Source: Liopterus haemorrhoidalis (taxonomy: Eukaryota > Arthropoda > Insecta > Coleoptera > Dytiscidae). Taken from it: 64,000 nt of DNA. The translations under genes were made by a program, and so were the position numbers. Where the stretch lies: contig OZ020613.1 of the NCBI GenBank assembly GCA_963971575.1, forward strand, positions 49,160,250 through 49,224,249, written 5' to 3'. A model generated the notes under the pieces. It saw only the letters and a list, made by a program, of their open reading frames with translations. It was not told the DNA's origin and did not search any database. Within the stretch, counting starts at the first letter, position 1. Each line of letters begins with the position of its first letter. Positions 42,980 through 54,808 of this stretch are shown in pieces.

Positions 42980-45900
42980 AAAAAGGAATGTTATAACTCA
43001 ACAAACAAATAAGTTACGAAACATTTTATAAGTCGCCCTGATTTAATGTAGATTCGCCCCGTTAAGTGTTGATTGAAGCAAAATTCTAAGTTACATTTTT
43101 ATACATGCGTACGGGTAACTATATTAAGTAAAAAGCAAGTGGTTATTTCATCAAGAGATATTAAGAAATCCGTTTTCACCCCCTAGGGGTCGAATTTCGA
43201 GAAATCTCTTCTTAGTGGTTGCTTACGTCACGGAAGAAATATAGTCCCCGAATTTCAATTGTCTACTAAAAAATACCAATGTACCAATGAAATTTAGGGA
43301 AATATAAAAAATGCAATTTAGGGTTGAAATATAAAAAAAACGGTCAAAATGAAATGATCTTGAAACTAATGATATTAAAATGACACCTAAATGCGAATAA
43401 GCACAACATAGTTATAGTACAACAAAGATACAAGCTACAAAGGGTTCTATAATTCACCCCAAATCTAGAATCGCCCCTTTAGGGATTGATAATTTGAGTA
43501 AAATCCTGAATTTAATTTTTAAACACATATACGGATAACATTGTAAGCAAAATCCAAATCAATATAATGAAGAATCCGAGGTAAAACATTTTATCACTTT
43601 TCATCCCCTAGGGGTCGAATTTCGAAAAATTCTATATAAGAGGGTGCTTGCGACATGGAGGGAATATATTTCCTGAATTTCATATCTCTATGTGAAGGGA
43701 CGTTCTTTCAAATAAAAAATACCAATTTACCCCTTTAGGGATGAAATTTAAAAAACTTTCAAAACGCTTTCTAAATATTTTAAATAGAAAATTGTGTACC
43801 AAAATGGAATGTTATAACTCAGGAAATACAAAGGTTTCTATAATTCACCCCAAATGTAGATTTACCACTTTAGGGGTTGATTAGAGCAAAATCCTGAATT
43901 ACTGTTTCAAAAATTTATATGACTAACCTTACATCACGGAAGGAATATACTTCCCGAATTTCATGTCTCTATAGCCAAGGGAAGTTCTATCGAATATAAA
44001 TACCCAATTATACTCCCCCCCCCCCATTTACATTTAGAGGTGAAATTTTAAAAGACTGTCAAAACTGTCTCGAGATATTTAAAAAAGACACTGGTGTGCA
44101 AAAAATGAATGTTATAACCTAATAAACACAGGAAATACGACGGGTTATATAATTCACCCCGATTATAGATTTACCCCTTTAGGGGTTGATTAGGAAAGAA
44201 TCCAGAAATAAAATTTTCGGCATTTGTATGGTTAATCATTATAAGTAAAAGCCAACTCGATATCTTATTGGTACTAAGAAATATTAAGGAATCCGTTATA
44301 TCACATTTCAGCCCTTAGGGGTTGAATTTCGAAAAATACCGTCTTAGTGGGAACTTACGTCATACAGGGAATATACTTTACGAATGTCATGTATCTTGTC
44401 CAGAGGACGTTCAATCGAGTAAAAAATATCCATTTACCCCTTTAGGGTGAAATTTTAAAAACTGTCAATACCATTTCAAAATATTTTGAAGACACCTATA
44501 TGCCAAAAGGAATTTTATAACTGAACACACACAGGGAATATGATGGGTTGTATAATTAACCCTGTTCGGAAATTCACCACTTTAAGGGTGATTAGAACAA
44601 AATCCTGAAATAGGTTTTTCAACATTTATATGGGTAATCTTTGTAAGAAAAACCAAGACGATATCTTATTGGTCCGCAGAGATATTTAAGAATCCTTGAA
44701 ATTACATTTCACCCCTTAGGGGTTGAATTTCGGAAAATCCCGTCTTAGTGTATGCTTACCTCATGGAGGGAATATACTTTGCGGATATCATGTATCTATG
44801 CCCAAGGGATGTTCTATCAAATAAAAAATATCCTTTTACCTCTTTAGGGGTGAAATTTTGAAAACCTGTCAAAACCATTTCGGGATATTTTAAAAAGACA
44901 TATATATGCCAAATAGGAATTTAATAACTCAACAAACACAGGAAATACGTCGGGTTCTATAATTCTCCCTGATTGTAGATTCGCCCTTTTAGGGGATGAA
45001 TAGGACGAAATTCTGAAATAAGTTTTTCAACATTTATATGGATAATATTTAGAAGCAAAAATGAAGGCGATATATTATTGGACCTGTGAGATATTGAGGA
45101 ATCCGTGAAAATACATTTTACTCCATTTCACTCCTTAGGGGTTGAATTTCCAAAAATCATTTCTTAGGGGGTTGCTAAGTCATAAAAGGGATATACTCCC
45201 CGAATTTTATGTTTCTCTGTCTAGACGACATTCTACCGATTATAAAATACCAAGTTACCCCTTTAGGGGGGAAATTTAAAAAAAAGGTCAATACACTTTT
45301 TAAATATTTTAAAAAGACACCTATATACCTAAAATAAATGTTATAACACAACAAACACAGAAGATGCTAAGGGTTCCATAATTCACCCTGATTGTATATT
45401 CACCCCTTTAGGGGTTGATTAGTACAAAATCCTGAAATGTTCCCCACATAAATGTTGAAAAACGGTTTTTCAACATTTATGTGGGTAGTCTTTGTAAGCA
45501 AAAGCAAGGCGATATATTCTTGACCTAAAATATACTGAGGAATCCGTGAAAACACATTTCACCCCTGAGAGGTCGAATTTCAAAAAATCATTTCTTAGGG
45601 GGTTCTTAAGTCATAAAAGGGATGTACTCCCCGAATTTTATGTTTCTTTGTCTAGACGAAATTCTATCGAATAAAAAATACCAATTTACCCCTTTAGGGG
45701 TGAAATTTAAAAAATCGGTCAAAACACTTTCTGAATATTTTAAAAAGACACCTATATGCCAAAAATGAATGTTATAACACAATAAACACAGAAGATGCGA
45801 AGGGTTCTATAATTCACCCTGATTGTAGATTCACCCCTTTAGGGGTCGATTAGAACAAAATCCTGAAATAAGTTTTTTAATATTTACATGAGTAATCATT

Positions 45901-46146
45901 GTGAGCAAAAACCAAGTCGATATCTTATTAGACCTAAGAGATATTAAGAAAACCGTGAAGCCACATTTTACCCCTTTTAACCCTCTTTTTACCCACTTAG
46001 AGGATGAGTTTCAAAAAATCCGTTCTTAGTGGGTGCTTACGTCATGGAGGGAATATACTCGCCAAATTTCATGATTGTAAGTTCAGTGGTTTGGGCTGGG
46101 CGTTGATTATGAGTAGGTAGCTTAGTTACGATTTTATATATATAGA
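42350..46146. repeat. Higher-order tandem repeat rich in CCCCTTTAGGGG
   Basis: It begins ACTAGCTGAGTACCCGTGCT followed by TCGCTACGG and ends TTTATATATATAGATT. Between are about nine units of roughly 310-600 bp, mostly about 400-430. Each contains three blocks, at about 120-154 bp spacing, centred on (CC)CCTTTAGGGG: one after GATTGTAGATTCA, one before GTTGAATTTCG, one before TGAAATTT. The block GTGGGTGCTTACGTCATGGA also recurs. Similar starts occur in dispersed insect repeats, but I cannot assign a class. No protein. Confidence 0.8.
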
Positions 46147-47151
46147 TTTAAAAAGACTAAATTACCACTGATACCAGAAAATAAAAACAAGATAGAATGC
46201 GTATTTTCCTAACGACGGTTAGAAAAATAATGGCAATTAGTCAGCGATTTAAAAACAACACAACACGAAGCTACTGGTCGTTCGAAGTCGGCTACGTTCG
46301 TAATATATCTATTTATTTTGCATTCTCTCGCCATCTCTGAACCGACCAAAAACTAAAACAGTGTCCAAGGTCGGTCCATAAGAGTGTCACCCGGGTGTCC
46401 GTAACTAAAACGCGTTTTCAGGTAACCACTGGGTAACCACAACTTACCACGACTTTACCGTAACCGCGACCGCGGTATTTAGGTGTGCAGTTACGGAACA
46501 TTGTATAAGATACTTTTATTTTCAGGTTATGTTTATCTTATTTTTATTTTTAAACAAACAGAGAAATCAAAATTTATGAATGTATCACAATTTTAAAGTT
46601 TTAAATATTTACTTGCAATATATTGGGAAATCTTTTGGTTTTTCTCGGATTTTCAAACAATATTTGTAAAACGAGATATTCCGTACAAGTTTTAGACAAA
46701 TGAAAATATTTTAAAATGTTTCTTCAGGTAAATTAAAAGGGTCACTCATATCAGGTAGTTGCCTTTGTTTAATTCGTACTGATCTCCTAAAAAGCATTTT
46801 TATATTTTTTTTATTCACCTATATTAATTTTTTACTTATTAACTTCTTGATGTTCAATTTGTTCTAGTAATACTTGGTTTAAAATAAACAGACTTGCTAT
46901 GATTAATTCTAAAAATGCATTTTTTCTGGCTATTTGACGTTTACGGGTTAAAATTACAACTGGTTAAAAGTTAACGCCATGTATTTGGCTGGAGTAAGAA
47001 TTCCGATTATAACCTACTGAATTAACCACATCGAGGTTAAAATTTAAACGTCATAGAGTTACAGAATAACAAATATTGTAAAGCGTGGTTAAAAATTGTA
47101 ACTTCGACCTTGAGGTTAATTTTTAACTTTTTAAGATACAGAATAGACCTG
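46147..47151. other. Right end of the compound insertion
   Basis: No gene was recognised. A GC-richer patch at about 46370-46500 has repeated GGTAACCAC and the palindrome ACCGCGGT, possibly an old promoter. The last 200 bp hold GGTTAAAA motifs that mirror the left end (19756-19920), and the edge is GATACAGAATAGACC. Confidence 0.4.
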
Positions 47152-47515
47152 TATAGGTGTTACAAATTAGTAAATATGAATATGAAAAATAAAAAACATT
47201 TTTTCTTTAAGAAAATTAGTCTATATTTTTAAATAACAAATTACATTAAATTTCACCTTTAAGAAATTTTTCTTTCCTTTTTTTTAATTAAAACAAAACC
47301 TATTTTTTCATAGCTATTCCTTCTGGTTCTTATTATTTTGAACTACTTATCCATTAAGTTCTCTATTATTGATATTAAATAACTAAAACTAACCTCATTA
47401 TTTGACAGTTTACGTTGTTTACGTTGTTTAGATTGTTGACAAGTTTATCAATTGTTTACATAAATTTACACGTAAACGTAAACAATTTAAATTTACGTGT
47501 AAACGCCCATCACTG
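47152..47515. mobile_element. hAT element, right half (left half at 19248-19753)
   Basis: Resumes TATAGGTGTTACAAA where the left half stopped, follows the 47579-48880 copy to the terminus CGCCCATCACTG, and is followed by ATAATAAG (47516-47523), the same octamer that precedes 19248. Confidence 0.88.
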
Positions 47516-48147
47516 ATAATAAGTTTTAAATATATAATATTTCTTTATAAAAATTATGTCTATAATTTGACCCCCAAGCAGTGATGGGCGCGTAAGTTAC
47601 ATGATGTAAGTTACCTCATTGTTGAGGCGTAAACTATTGATGTAAAGTAAACACAAAAACTCTAGTAAACAATGTAAACAACGTAAACAATGTAAAAAAT
47701 GATTTAGACATGCGCACTTATTTTGAATTACAGAACCTCATTTTCAATACATTTTTATAAATAATAAAATTTTAATGAAACGATTTTAAATGAAAAAGTA
47801 AGTATATAAAATTAGGACAAGCCAATATACATATTAATAAAAATCGAAATTGCATCATTATACAGGTGTTACATAAAAATCAGTAAATATCAATATGAAA
47901 AATAAAAAACTGTTTTCTTTAAAAAATTCAGTCTAATTTTTTTAATAACAAAATACATTAAAATTCACCTTTAAAAAAATCAGCCTATATTTTTTAATAA
48001 CGAAAAGATTCATTGCAAATTTTGCATAACGCCCTATATTTTCTTTCATTTTCTTTAATTAACACAAAACCTAGTTCTTCAGAACTATTCCTTCGGTATC
48101 TTCCCACCATTTTTCAAATAAATTTATTGTATTGAACTGAATATAAC

Positions 48148-48708
48148 GGGTGTTTTTTTTAGAGGTATAGAACTTTAAATTGCAATAAAACAACGATGGA
48201 TTATTCGATTGACATGAATTTTTTTTTATTCGAAAGATAATCTTGTGGCATTACATTAAATCATACCAACAAGACGGCGCAACATGTCACACAGCTCGTG
48301 CCACAATCGATTTATTGAAAGACACGTTTGGTGACCGCCTAATTTCACGTTTTGGACCTGTGAATTGGCCTCCAAGATCTTGTGATTTAACACCGCTGGA
48401 CTACTTTCTGTGGGGCTATGTAAAGTCATTGGTCTATGCGGATAAGCCACAAACGCTTGACCATTTGGAAGACAACATTCGCCGTGTTATTGCCGATATA
48501 CGGCCACAAATGTTGGAAAAAGTCATCGAAAATTGGACGTCCAGATTGGACTACATCCGAGCCAGCCGTGGCGGTCATATGCCAGAAATCATATTTAAAA
48601 TGTAATGCCACAAGATTATCTTTCGAATAAAAAAAAATTCATGTCAATCGAATAATCCATCGTTGTTTTATTATAATTTAAAGTTCTATACCTCTAAAAA
48701 AAACACCC
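48148..48708 (+). mobile_element. Short DD41D mariner with about 107-bp inverted ends
   Basis: 561 bp. The first and last about 107 bp are inverted copies with few differences (GGGTGTTTTTTTTAGAGGTA at the left, mirrored at the right). The middle is the last third of a transposase. No clear TA duplication was seen at its edges. Confidence 0.82.
48243..48605 (+). pseudogene. DD41D transposase C-terminal third
   Basis: SYQQDGATCHTARATIDLL (second catalytic Asp), NWPPRSCDLTPLDYFLWGYV (third Asp; the usual SPD is SCD), then PQTLDHLEDNIRRVIADI and a natural end EIIFKM. I counted 41 residues between the two Asp, the same spacing as in the element at 33013. The start and the first Asp are missing. 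The frame is intact up to the stop. Confidence 0.8.
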
Positions 48709-49114
48709 ATTACTTGTTCATTAACTCTCTATTATTCGTATTAAATAACTAAATTAACCTCATTATTTGACAGGTTACCAAGTTTACATTGTTTACATTG
48801 TTGACAAGTTTACCAATTGTTTACATAAGTTTACACGTAAACGTAAGAAATTAAAGTTTACGTGTAAACGCCCATCACTGCCCCAAGCAAAAAATCTGTG
48901 TGCGCCACTGGACTAAACAAAATAATATTTCATTTTGTATTTTGGTCGATACCGTACGGATCGCTATATACCGCATTTAATGCTACAAATTATGCTTATT
49001 TGGATATGAAAAATCCTATTTAGAAAAAAATTGGATCTGAAATGTATTTATACCGAAAGGAACCGAAAAAGTTTGGGAACTACTGCTTTAGGCTTTACTT
49101 GCTCTCTGCTCTAG

Positions 49115-49608
49115 TACCCTTTTCACACTAGATCTTTAAGATCGGATGTTTAAGTGAATGGATCTTTAAACGCTAATGTGAAACCGTACGGCCTCGTCTA
49201 AACACGACCGATGTTTAAGACAGAGATCTGCGTCTTAAATTTCGCCCGCATTGCCAACTTAATTCCCATTATAAAAAAATACTCCTTGAATTTGTGCTTC
49301 TCTTCTTTTATCTATGTTCAGCTGTTATCATTTTATATATCGAGGTTATGAGAAGATTATTTGCGTTATTATTTAAATAAATATAAAAAATAAACTTCTC
49401 CTAACCTCGAAATACAAAATAATGACAGAATAAATTCAAACGATATGAAATTATGTTGGCAATACATACTAGCTTTACATTTAATGTGTTCTGTGCTTTA
49501 CATGGAGATTTCTTCTTCAAATTAAACATCAAGTGTGAAAGCAAACCGATATTAAACATCGATGAAGTTTAAGTTCAATCGTCTTAAAGATCTAGTGTGA
49601 AAAGGGTA
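49115..49608. mobile_element. MITE with TACCCTTTTCACACTAGATC ends
   Basis: About 494 bp, with inverted ends through CTAGATCTTTAAGA, TAG on both sides, and internal repeats of GATCTTTAA and GATGTTTAA in both directions. It interrupts sequence that occurs twice here (about 48940-49080 and 49628-49760). Confidence 0.72.
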
Positions 49609-50105
49609 TAGGCGGAAGGAAGAGGGAACCGTACGGATCGCTACATACTGCATTTAATGTTACCAGCTGGTTATATATCAAGTGTATTTATTTTTTATGC
49701 TTATTTGGATGTGAAAAATGATATTTAGAAGAAATTTGGATCTGAAATGTATTTAAAATAGGTATTTGTTGTATCTCAATCTCAAAAATTATAAGAAAAT
49801 ATTTACAACGACTTTTCAACATTTGTGAAACAATTATACCAGGCTGGATTATTTCCCGAAATCGTAACATAAATTTTGGGTTGAATGTTACTCTACGGTC
49901 CGCTCGATTTTCATTCAATTCTCTCCCCTCTCCTACTACTATCGTAAGTGTCATTCATGCTCAAGACACTAAATAATTCAAAGATTATCAGTGGATCTAA
50001 AACAATGGTTTCTGTTTTATAAATTTATACACAATGATACACAATTTTAATTGGGCTAATATGGGGGAATATAAAGTACTATGCACCTAAAAACAAGATT
50101 ATTAG

Positions 50106-50350
50106 GTTAGTTTTAGTTAGTAAAAGTCTAAAACCGAGCGGAGCGAGTTACCCATCTTCTAGTTTAATGACAAAACACTATCTTAGGTTAGGTTAGGTTA
50201 GTAAGGGTTTGGTTAGAAGAAGCCGAGCGAAGCGAGCTACCCATCTTCTAGTTTAATGACAAAACACTATCTTAGGTTAGGTTATGTTAGTAAGGGTTTG
50301 GTTAGAAGAAGCCGAGCGAAGCGAGCTACCCATCATCTAGTTTAATGACA
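50106..50350. repeat. 89-bp tandem repeat with TTAGG runs, three units
   Basis: GAGCGAAGCGAGCTACCCAT recurs at 89-bp intervals (about 50151, 50240, 50329 for the CCCATC core), joined by TCTTAGGTTAGGTTAGGTTA. A single diverged unit lies upstream of copy C (about 3193-3245), so copy B has expanded it. TTAGG is the telomeric motif of many insects, but the runs here are three or four units only. Confidence 0.75.
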
Positions 50351-51178
50351 AAACAAACTCACACTAACATAACAATGCCACAGTAGCGTAGGTACTATTC
50401 CCTAGTTATACCAAGACCGGTCAGTACGTTTTAGGACCACTGGTAAAACACGTGAGCTGTCGTTTACTGCAAGTAGGTGGAGTGGATAGAGTTGGATGAA
50501 GTTAGAGCGGACCGTACAGTAACATTTTACCAAATTTTGTTCTAATTAATTATTTATTTAAAAGTAACTAGGAACTGTTTCCTTTATTGCCATTAGGATG
50601 ATTTTGTTCAACAACTGTCTGCCATTATCAGAGGATCAATTCAGTCTTGATCTAACTTTTTTATAAAAAAAAAAAATAAATAAAATAGAAATGTTGAGTA
50701 ACATTTTAGTGTTGTGTATTTTTGTTTTAAATGTTCAGTGACTATTCCATCAACCACGGAAAGAAATGTGCAAAAGTCTATTGAATGCATTATGTAATTT
50801 TGTAACTGTACTTTGCTTCTCTAGCTAAACCAAGCAAGTTTCTGAACAAAATTAATAATTATTTTCAGATCTTCACAGTATGCATGAAATGCTGCATATT
50901 TATTAATTATTTAAATTTTTGCGAAATAGTTAAATACATAAAAAAATACACATCACAAGTAATTTCTGTCTCTGGAATAAGCAGAGATTTGTGTATTTGA
51001 TGTAATTCAAAATCAAAAGACACAGTCATGGAAATACTGGAAAATACCTACAATAACAGTTACACAATAAGAACAAAATTGGAAGGAAATGATGATTATG
51101 CAGGTATTGTACTATTTTGCTTGTACTACAGTATAAAAAATATAGGTTGACTGTGTAAACTCATATTATTCTAAAGTA

Positions 51179-52311
51179 TCATTCACAGCTCATGTTTTAA
51201 TAGATAGTACGTAATTCATAGTGCATAATGTTAATGGATAATGTTAGTGGCTAGTCACAACAATTTGGTACCATTCATAGCTCATGTTTTAATAGATAAA
51301 TCGATCTAGCTGCCATCTACACGCAATAGAAATTACTAAACAATTTATAATAAAAACATCTTGTTATTAAATATATGTATTGTTTTTTTTTATTAATGTA
51401 CTTCTAAAAAGAATCAAAATAATATTTATTAAGTTAATTATTAAATAAAATAACTATAATGTTTCTGAAGCTACTCACTCTAACCTAACTTTTTGATTTC
51501 ACAAAAAAAGTTAACTTTTGTTTCCACTCTGTTTCCCAGAAGTGTTGGTCTAAAAATCTGAAAAAAATCTCAATAATGTACATTGATGGAAACCAAAATA
51601 GTTCAAAAGGAATTTTTGTCAGATTAATTTTTTTATTGTTGAAAAAATACATATTTTATTTTAAAAGATCATGTAGTATTTTAACGAAAAGCTATTAGTA
51701 CATAGAATAACAAACGGTACATTATTTTCAAAATATTGTTCATTTTGACTTGATTACCGCAAAAAAATAATGTTTCACACATATAACTGCTTTAACTTGG
51801 GTACTAGATACCTGAAAAACACTAAAATATGTGAAAATTCACATCAATTTTTTATTAGATTGAACACATTTATTAATTAGTACATCATAAACTGCAGCCA
51901 CAAGTCTTTTTAGAATTTCCTGTATAATATATTCGTCTATTTTGAAATGTATCACTGTATACCTGCGACCCTGAAATATGTAAAAATTCTCACTTCACAT
52001 CTATTTTTCAATATTACTTTCAACATTTTTACTAATAATTATGTCACAAGCTGCATCCACAAGTCTTATTCGAATTTCAAGTATAATATATTCCTTCATT
52101 TTGACAGTTGTCAGTGTTTTAATGTTAATGTTAATGTCAGAAGTTTGAGATATACAAACTTTTAATATTATGCGTTAAATATTTTCTTACGCTTATCCAC
52201 TAAATTGGAGCTATGAATGTTTATACGGATTTGTGTAGAACTAACATTCTTATGCGTTAACATTAACATTATGAATTACGTACTATCTATTAAAACATGA
52301 GCTGTGAATGA
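51179..52311. mobile_element. 1.1-kb element with TCATTCACAGCTCATG ends
   Basis: The first about 45 bp (TCATTCACAGCTCATGTTTT and on through TAGATAGTACGTAATTCATA) recur inverted at 52311. TA is on both sides. A further copy of the end motif is at about 51272. No transposase; probably a Tc1/mariner-type non-autonomous element. Confidence 0.7.
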
Positions 52312-52569
52312 TACTTAACAGTTTTAAAAGAAATTGAACAGGAAACAAAATATATCAGAGGTGGGCAGATTTAGAAATAGTAAGATCTATTTTTAACTTC
52401 TTCCCGTATAGTGAGCTACTAAAAAAAAATCATTTTGAAACACAAATGAACGAAAAACAAAGGAAGTCTGTGATAAAAATATAAATTTTGTCATGAATAG
52501 GTAACATCGCTGTTACCGTGTCAGTATTTAAAATTAAAAATATTACGCACATGCTGAGTTCAGGTCTTC

Positions 52570-53010
52570 GCCTGCGTGCAAAAATTCACTCCCACATCTT
52601 CTTGGGCCATTGATCATCTGGCATACGCTGAAGGTGCTCATACCATTAGAGTCATTTGTTCTCTATGGATTCTATAATGGTGTTTTCAACATTCATAGTT
52701 GCTCGTATCATTATGTGGTATCACAAACATGCTTAAGTTTGGAGATACCACAACTCCATCTCCACAACGCTCAATCAGGATTTATTTCTATTTGTCCGCT
52801 ACCATGTTTCTGAACCATAGGTACGGATACTTTCGACAATAGTCTTGTAGATAACCGTATTTGTCTTTTTGGTTATATTGTCGTTCCACAATACCGGGTT
52901 TAGTTACCTTATTAAACGCTTTCCTTGCCTTATTTTATTATTGATATTATCTTCACTCTTCCCTCTATTAAATACGGTAACACCTAGGTATTTAAAGGAC
53001 TGTCAGTTTC
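52570..53010 (-). pseudogene. LINE reverse-transcriptase C-terminal remnant
   Basis: Minus-strand frames give AFNKVTK, then KTIVESIRTYGSETW, and later TIIESIENK with YEHLQRMPDDQWPKKMWE. These are the thumb and C-terminal blocks of LINE polymerases, normally followed by a GRPR-type tail. Frameshifts and stops throughout. Confidence 0.65.
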
Positions 53011-53479
53011 TGATGATTTCATCATCTATTTTGAGGTCTCTTCTCTAATAGGACGGCATTTCGATTTATACGTAGAATAACCTAAAATGTAATATTCCTT
53101 TTTATTTACAAATATACGATTTTCTATACAAATTTACGTTTATTTACACCATGACAACTTATTAATTGTGATTGATTTATTTATTTGTTTGTTTGTTTGT
53201 TTGTTTGTTTGTTTATTTATATTTATTTGGCATACCAACAGTGAAGTCACCAAAATCGTCTATTTAACACAGTTATATATCATATCATTATATTTATTTA
53301 CTTATTACGAAATTAATATACATGTACAAATAAAATCACATATGTGAAGGAAAAGATTTGATATTCCTCAACGCCGAAAAACGACGTCTGCTATGACGAA
53401 TGATACGTTCGTACTGACTGCTACTACTATATATATAATCATAAATCCAGATGTAAACCCATAGAGGGTCTTAGGATTT

Positions 53480-53790
53480 CTTCTGTGTTTTTTTTTTTTT
53501 ACATCATTGTGCAATTTCTGTCTGTCTTTAGCTATCTTTTCAGCATCTCTTCTATTCATTGTTCCTACTTCTAGTAGTGAATAAGAGCTTTTATCTCATA
53601 TTTTCTATGGTGAACCTCTTGGTTTCTTTCCTGCAGTGCTTGCTTTCCAAATACGTTTTGCTAGTATTACGTCCTTTATTCTAATCAGATGTCCAAACCA
53701 TTTTCCTATCATCTCATTCATTTTATTTTAAATGAGCTCTATGTGCTTTGCCTCTGTAATGTGACTCGGTTACCCCTCAATAGGCAAACA
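53480..53790 (-). pseudogene. Second LINE C-terminal remnant
   Basis: Minus-strand reading gives MIGKWFGHLIRIKDVILAKR, then AGKKPRGSP and MNRRDAEKIAKDRQKL. This is the W-x-GH-x(2)-R ... R-G-(R/S)-P ... DR end typical of LINE polymerases. It is separate from 52570-53010 and may belong to another copy of the same family. Confidence 0.65.
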
Positions 53791-54375
53791 CCACCATAGT
53801 AGAGTTTCAGTCAAAAAAAAAATTATTTTTTTATACACATGCTCATGCGATCTACTTTTCCTTTTAATCTATCAGGCTGAACCCAATATTTGTATCCATG
53901 AAAAAAAAAAAAAAAAACACTGGCTGATGTACAATCTTATAAACAGTCCTTTTGGCTTTGCTTGATATTTCTGTGTTAAAAATGAAACTTTTACTTATTG
54001 TACAGAGTATGTTTGTAGCCGCTTGAACACGGTTATTTATTTCAGTGTCATATTTTTCTTTACAGTCTATTATAGCTGTCAGATATTTAAAACTCTCTAC
54101 TTGCTGAATAGCTTTTATAATATTATATATTCTTATTCTTTACAGAAGGTGACTATTTCTTAGTGAAAGTACTGGTCAAATCGATTGTCAGTAATTACAT
54201 TATTTGTTTAAATGTAGATAGCAAAAGGAAGTAATGAATTAAAAACCTAAAATGGGTAAATAAAATGCCTTGTGATACCTTGCTCACAAATAACATTTTC
54301 CCTCTCACAGAATGGCAGCGTGCGATTAATTTTTCGAGGTTTGGATGACAGTACATATTTGTTCCAGGAAAGAAT

Positions 54376-54518
54376 ATGAATGATAAGACAGGTTGTGACT
54401 TGCATCCTGGTGATTCCAAAGCCAGCGATAATATTAAAAAAGAGAATGAAATTAAAATAGAATACGCATTTACTGAAGAATATGAAGTAGAGGCTGGAAT
54501 GAAGCATATGGCTGAATG
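54376..54518 (+). CDS. Zinc-finger gene copy B, first coding exon
   Basis: Acceptor TATTTGTTCCAG (AG at 54366-54367), then ATG at 54376. It reads MNDKTGCDLHPGDSKASDN, then acidic sequence with EIKIEYAFTEEYEVEAGMKH. Where A and C end GAATGGGAGAATG before the donor, B has GAATG only: one of two direct GAATGG repeats and the GA between them are lost (8 bp). The exon therefore ends in phase 2, not phase 1, and splicing to exon 2 would give a quick stop. Reading on through intron 1 stays open and in frame. Confidence 0.72.
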
Positions 54519-54670
54519 GTCAGTAATGAGTACAGCTACAATTATCTCACTCTTAATACTGTTAGTCCTATTTTATTTTCTCATTTCTCGTTATTTCAGA
54601 CGAACTTCAATAATGTTTTATTGTGAATATCTTGAAGAATACATTTTTTACATTGATACGTTTATTGCAG
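54519..54670 (+). other. Intron 1 of copy B, open in frame if retained
   Basis: 152 nt between donor GTCAGT and acceptor TTTATTGCAG. Exon 1 + intron + exon 2 form one open frame. The extra segment of about 50 residues is hydrophobic (ATIISLLILLVLFYFLISRY), like a membrane segment. In copies A and C the frame meets a stop at once inside the intron (GGT-TAG, GGT-CAG-TAA), so the open frame is special to B. Confidence 0.6.
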
Positions 54671-54808
54671 GAATCCGAGATGGAGTTACAGACGACATAT
54701 ATCATGATAATACCAACATAGAGGAGATTTACATCATCAAATCTGAACCTGTGGACACCAGTGAATGTGAAGGGGATGAATTGGAGAGTGCAGTTGTCGC
54801 AAACACTG
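54671..54808 (+). CDS. Zinc-finger gene copy B, exon 2
   Basis: A 138-nt phase-1 exon ending at a strong donor GTAAGT. It encodes DDIYHDNTNIEEIYIIKSEP and then DTSECEGDELES, with one Ile more than in A and C. The IKSE core is kept. Homologous to 12991-13125 and 292-426. Confidence 0.8.

Larger units (their letters stand above)
19754..47151. mobile_element. 27.4-kb compound insertion in the hAT element
   Basis: The left edge has GGTCTATTCTGTATCTT and the right edge has the same in inverted orientation (GATACAGAATAGACC). Both subterminal regions are rich in GGTTAAAA-type motifs. It is therefore best read as one DNA transposon with these inverted ends, later filled with other elements. Three-base TAT flanks on each side would suit a Harbinger-type insertion, but the exact boundary is ambiguous. 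I found no transposase that clearly belongs to these ends. Confidence 0.6.
47579..48880. mobile_element. hAT element, same family, holding a DD41D relic
   Basis: Ends CAGTGATGGGCGCG and CGCCCATCACTG with CCCCAAG on both sides. It contains, inverted, the BED-finger relic seen at 4276-4392 and is interrupted by 48148-48708. It served as the reference to recognise the split copy. Confidence 0.87.

Noticed and set aside
19754..47151. A single giant cargo-carrying transposon or defence island
   Set aside because: The content is explained by nested unrelated transposons with their own ends and target duplications; no cargo gene set or recombinase belonging to the outer ends was seen.
50160..50300. 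True telomere array (TTA GG)n
   Set aside because: Only three or four consecutive units, embedded in an 89-bp repeat.
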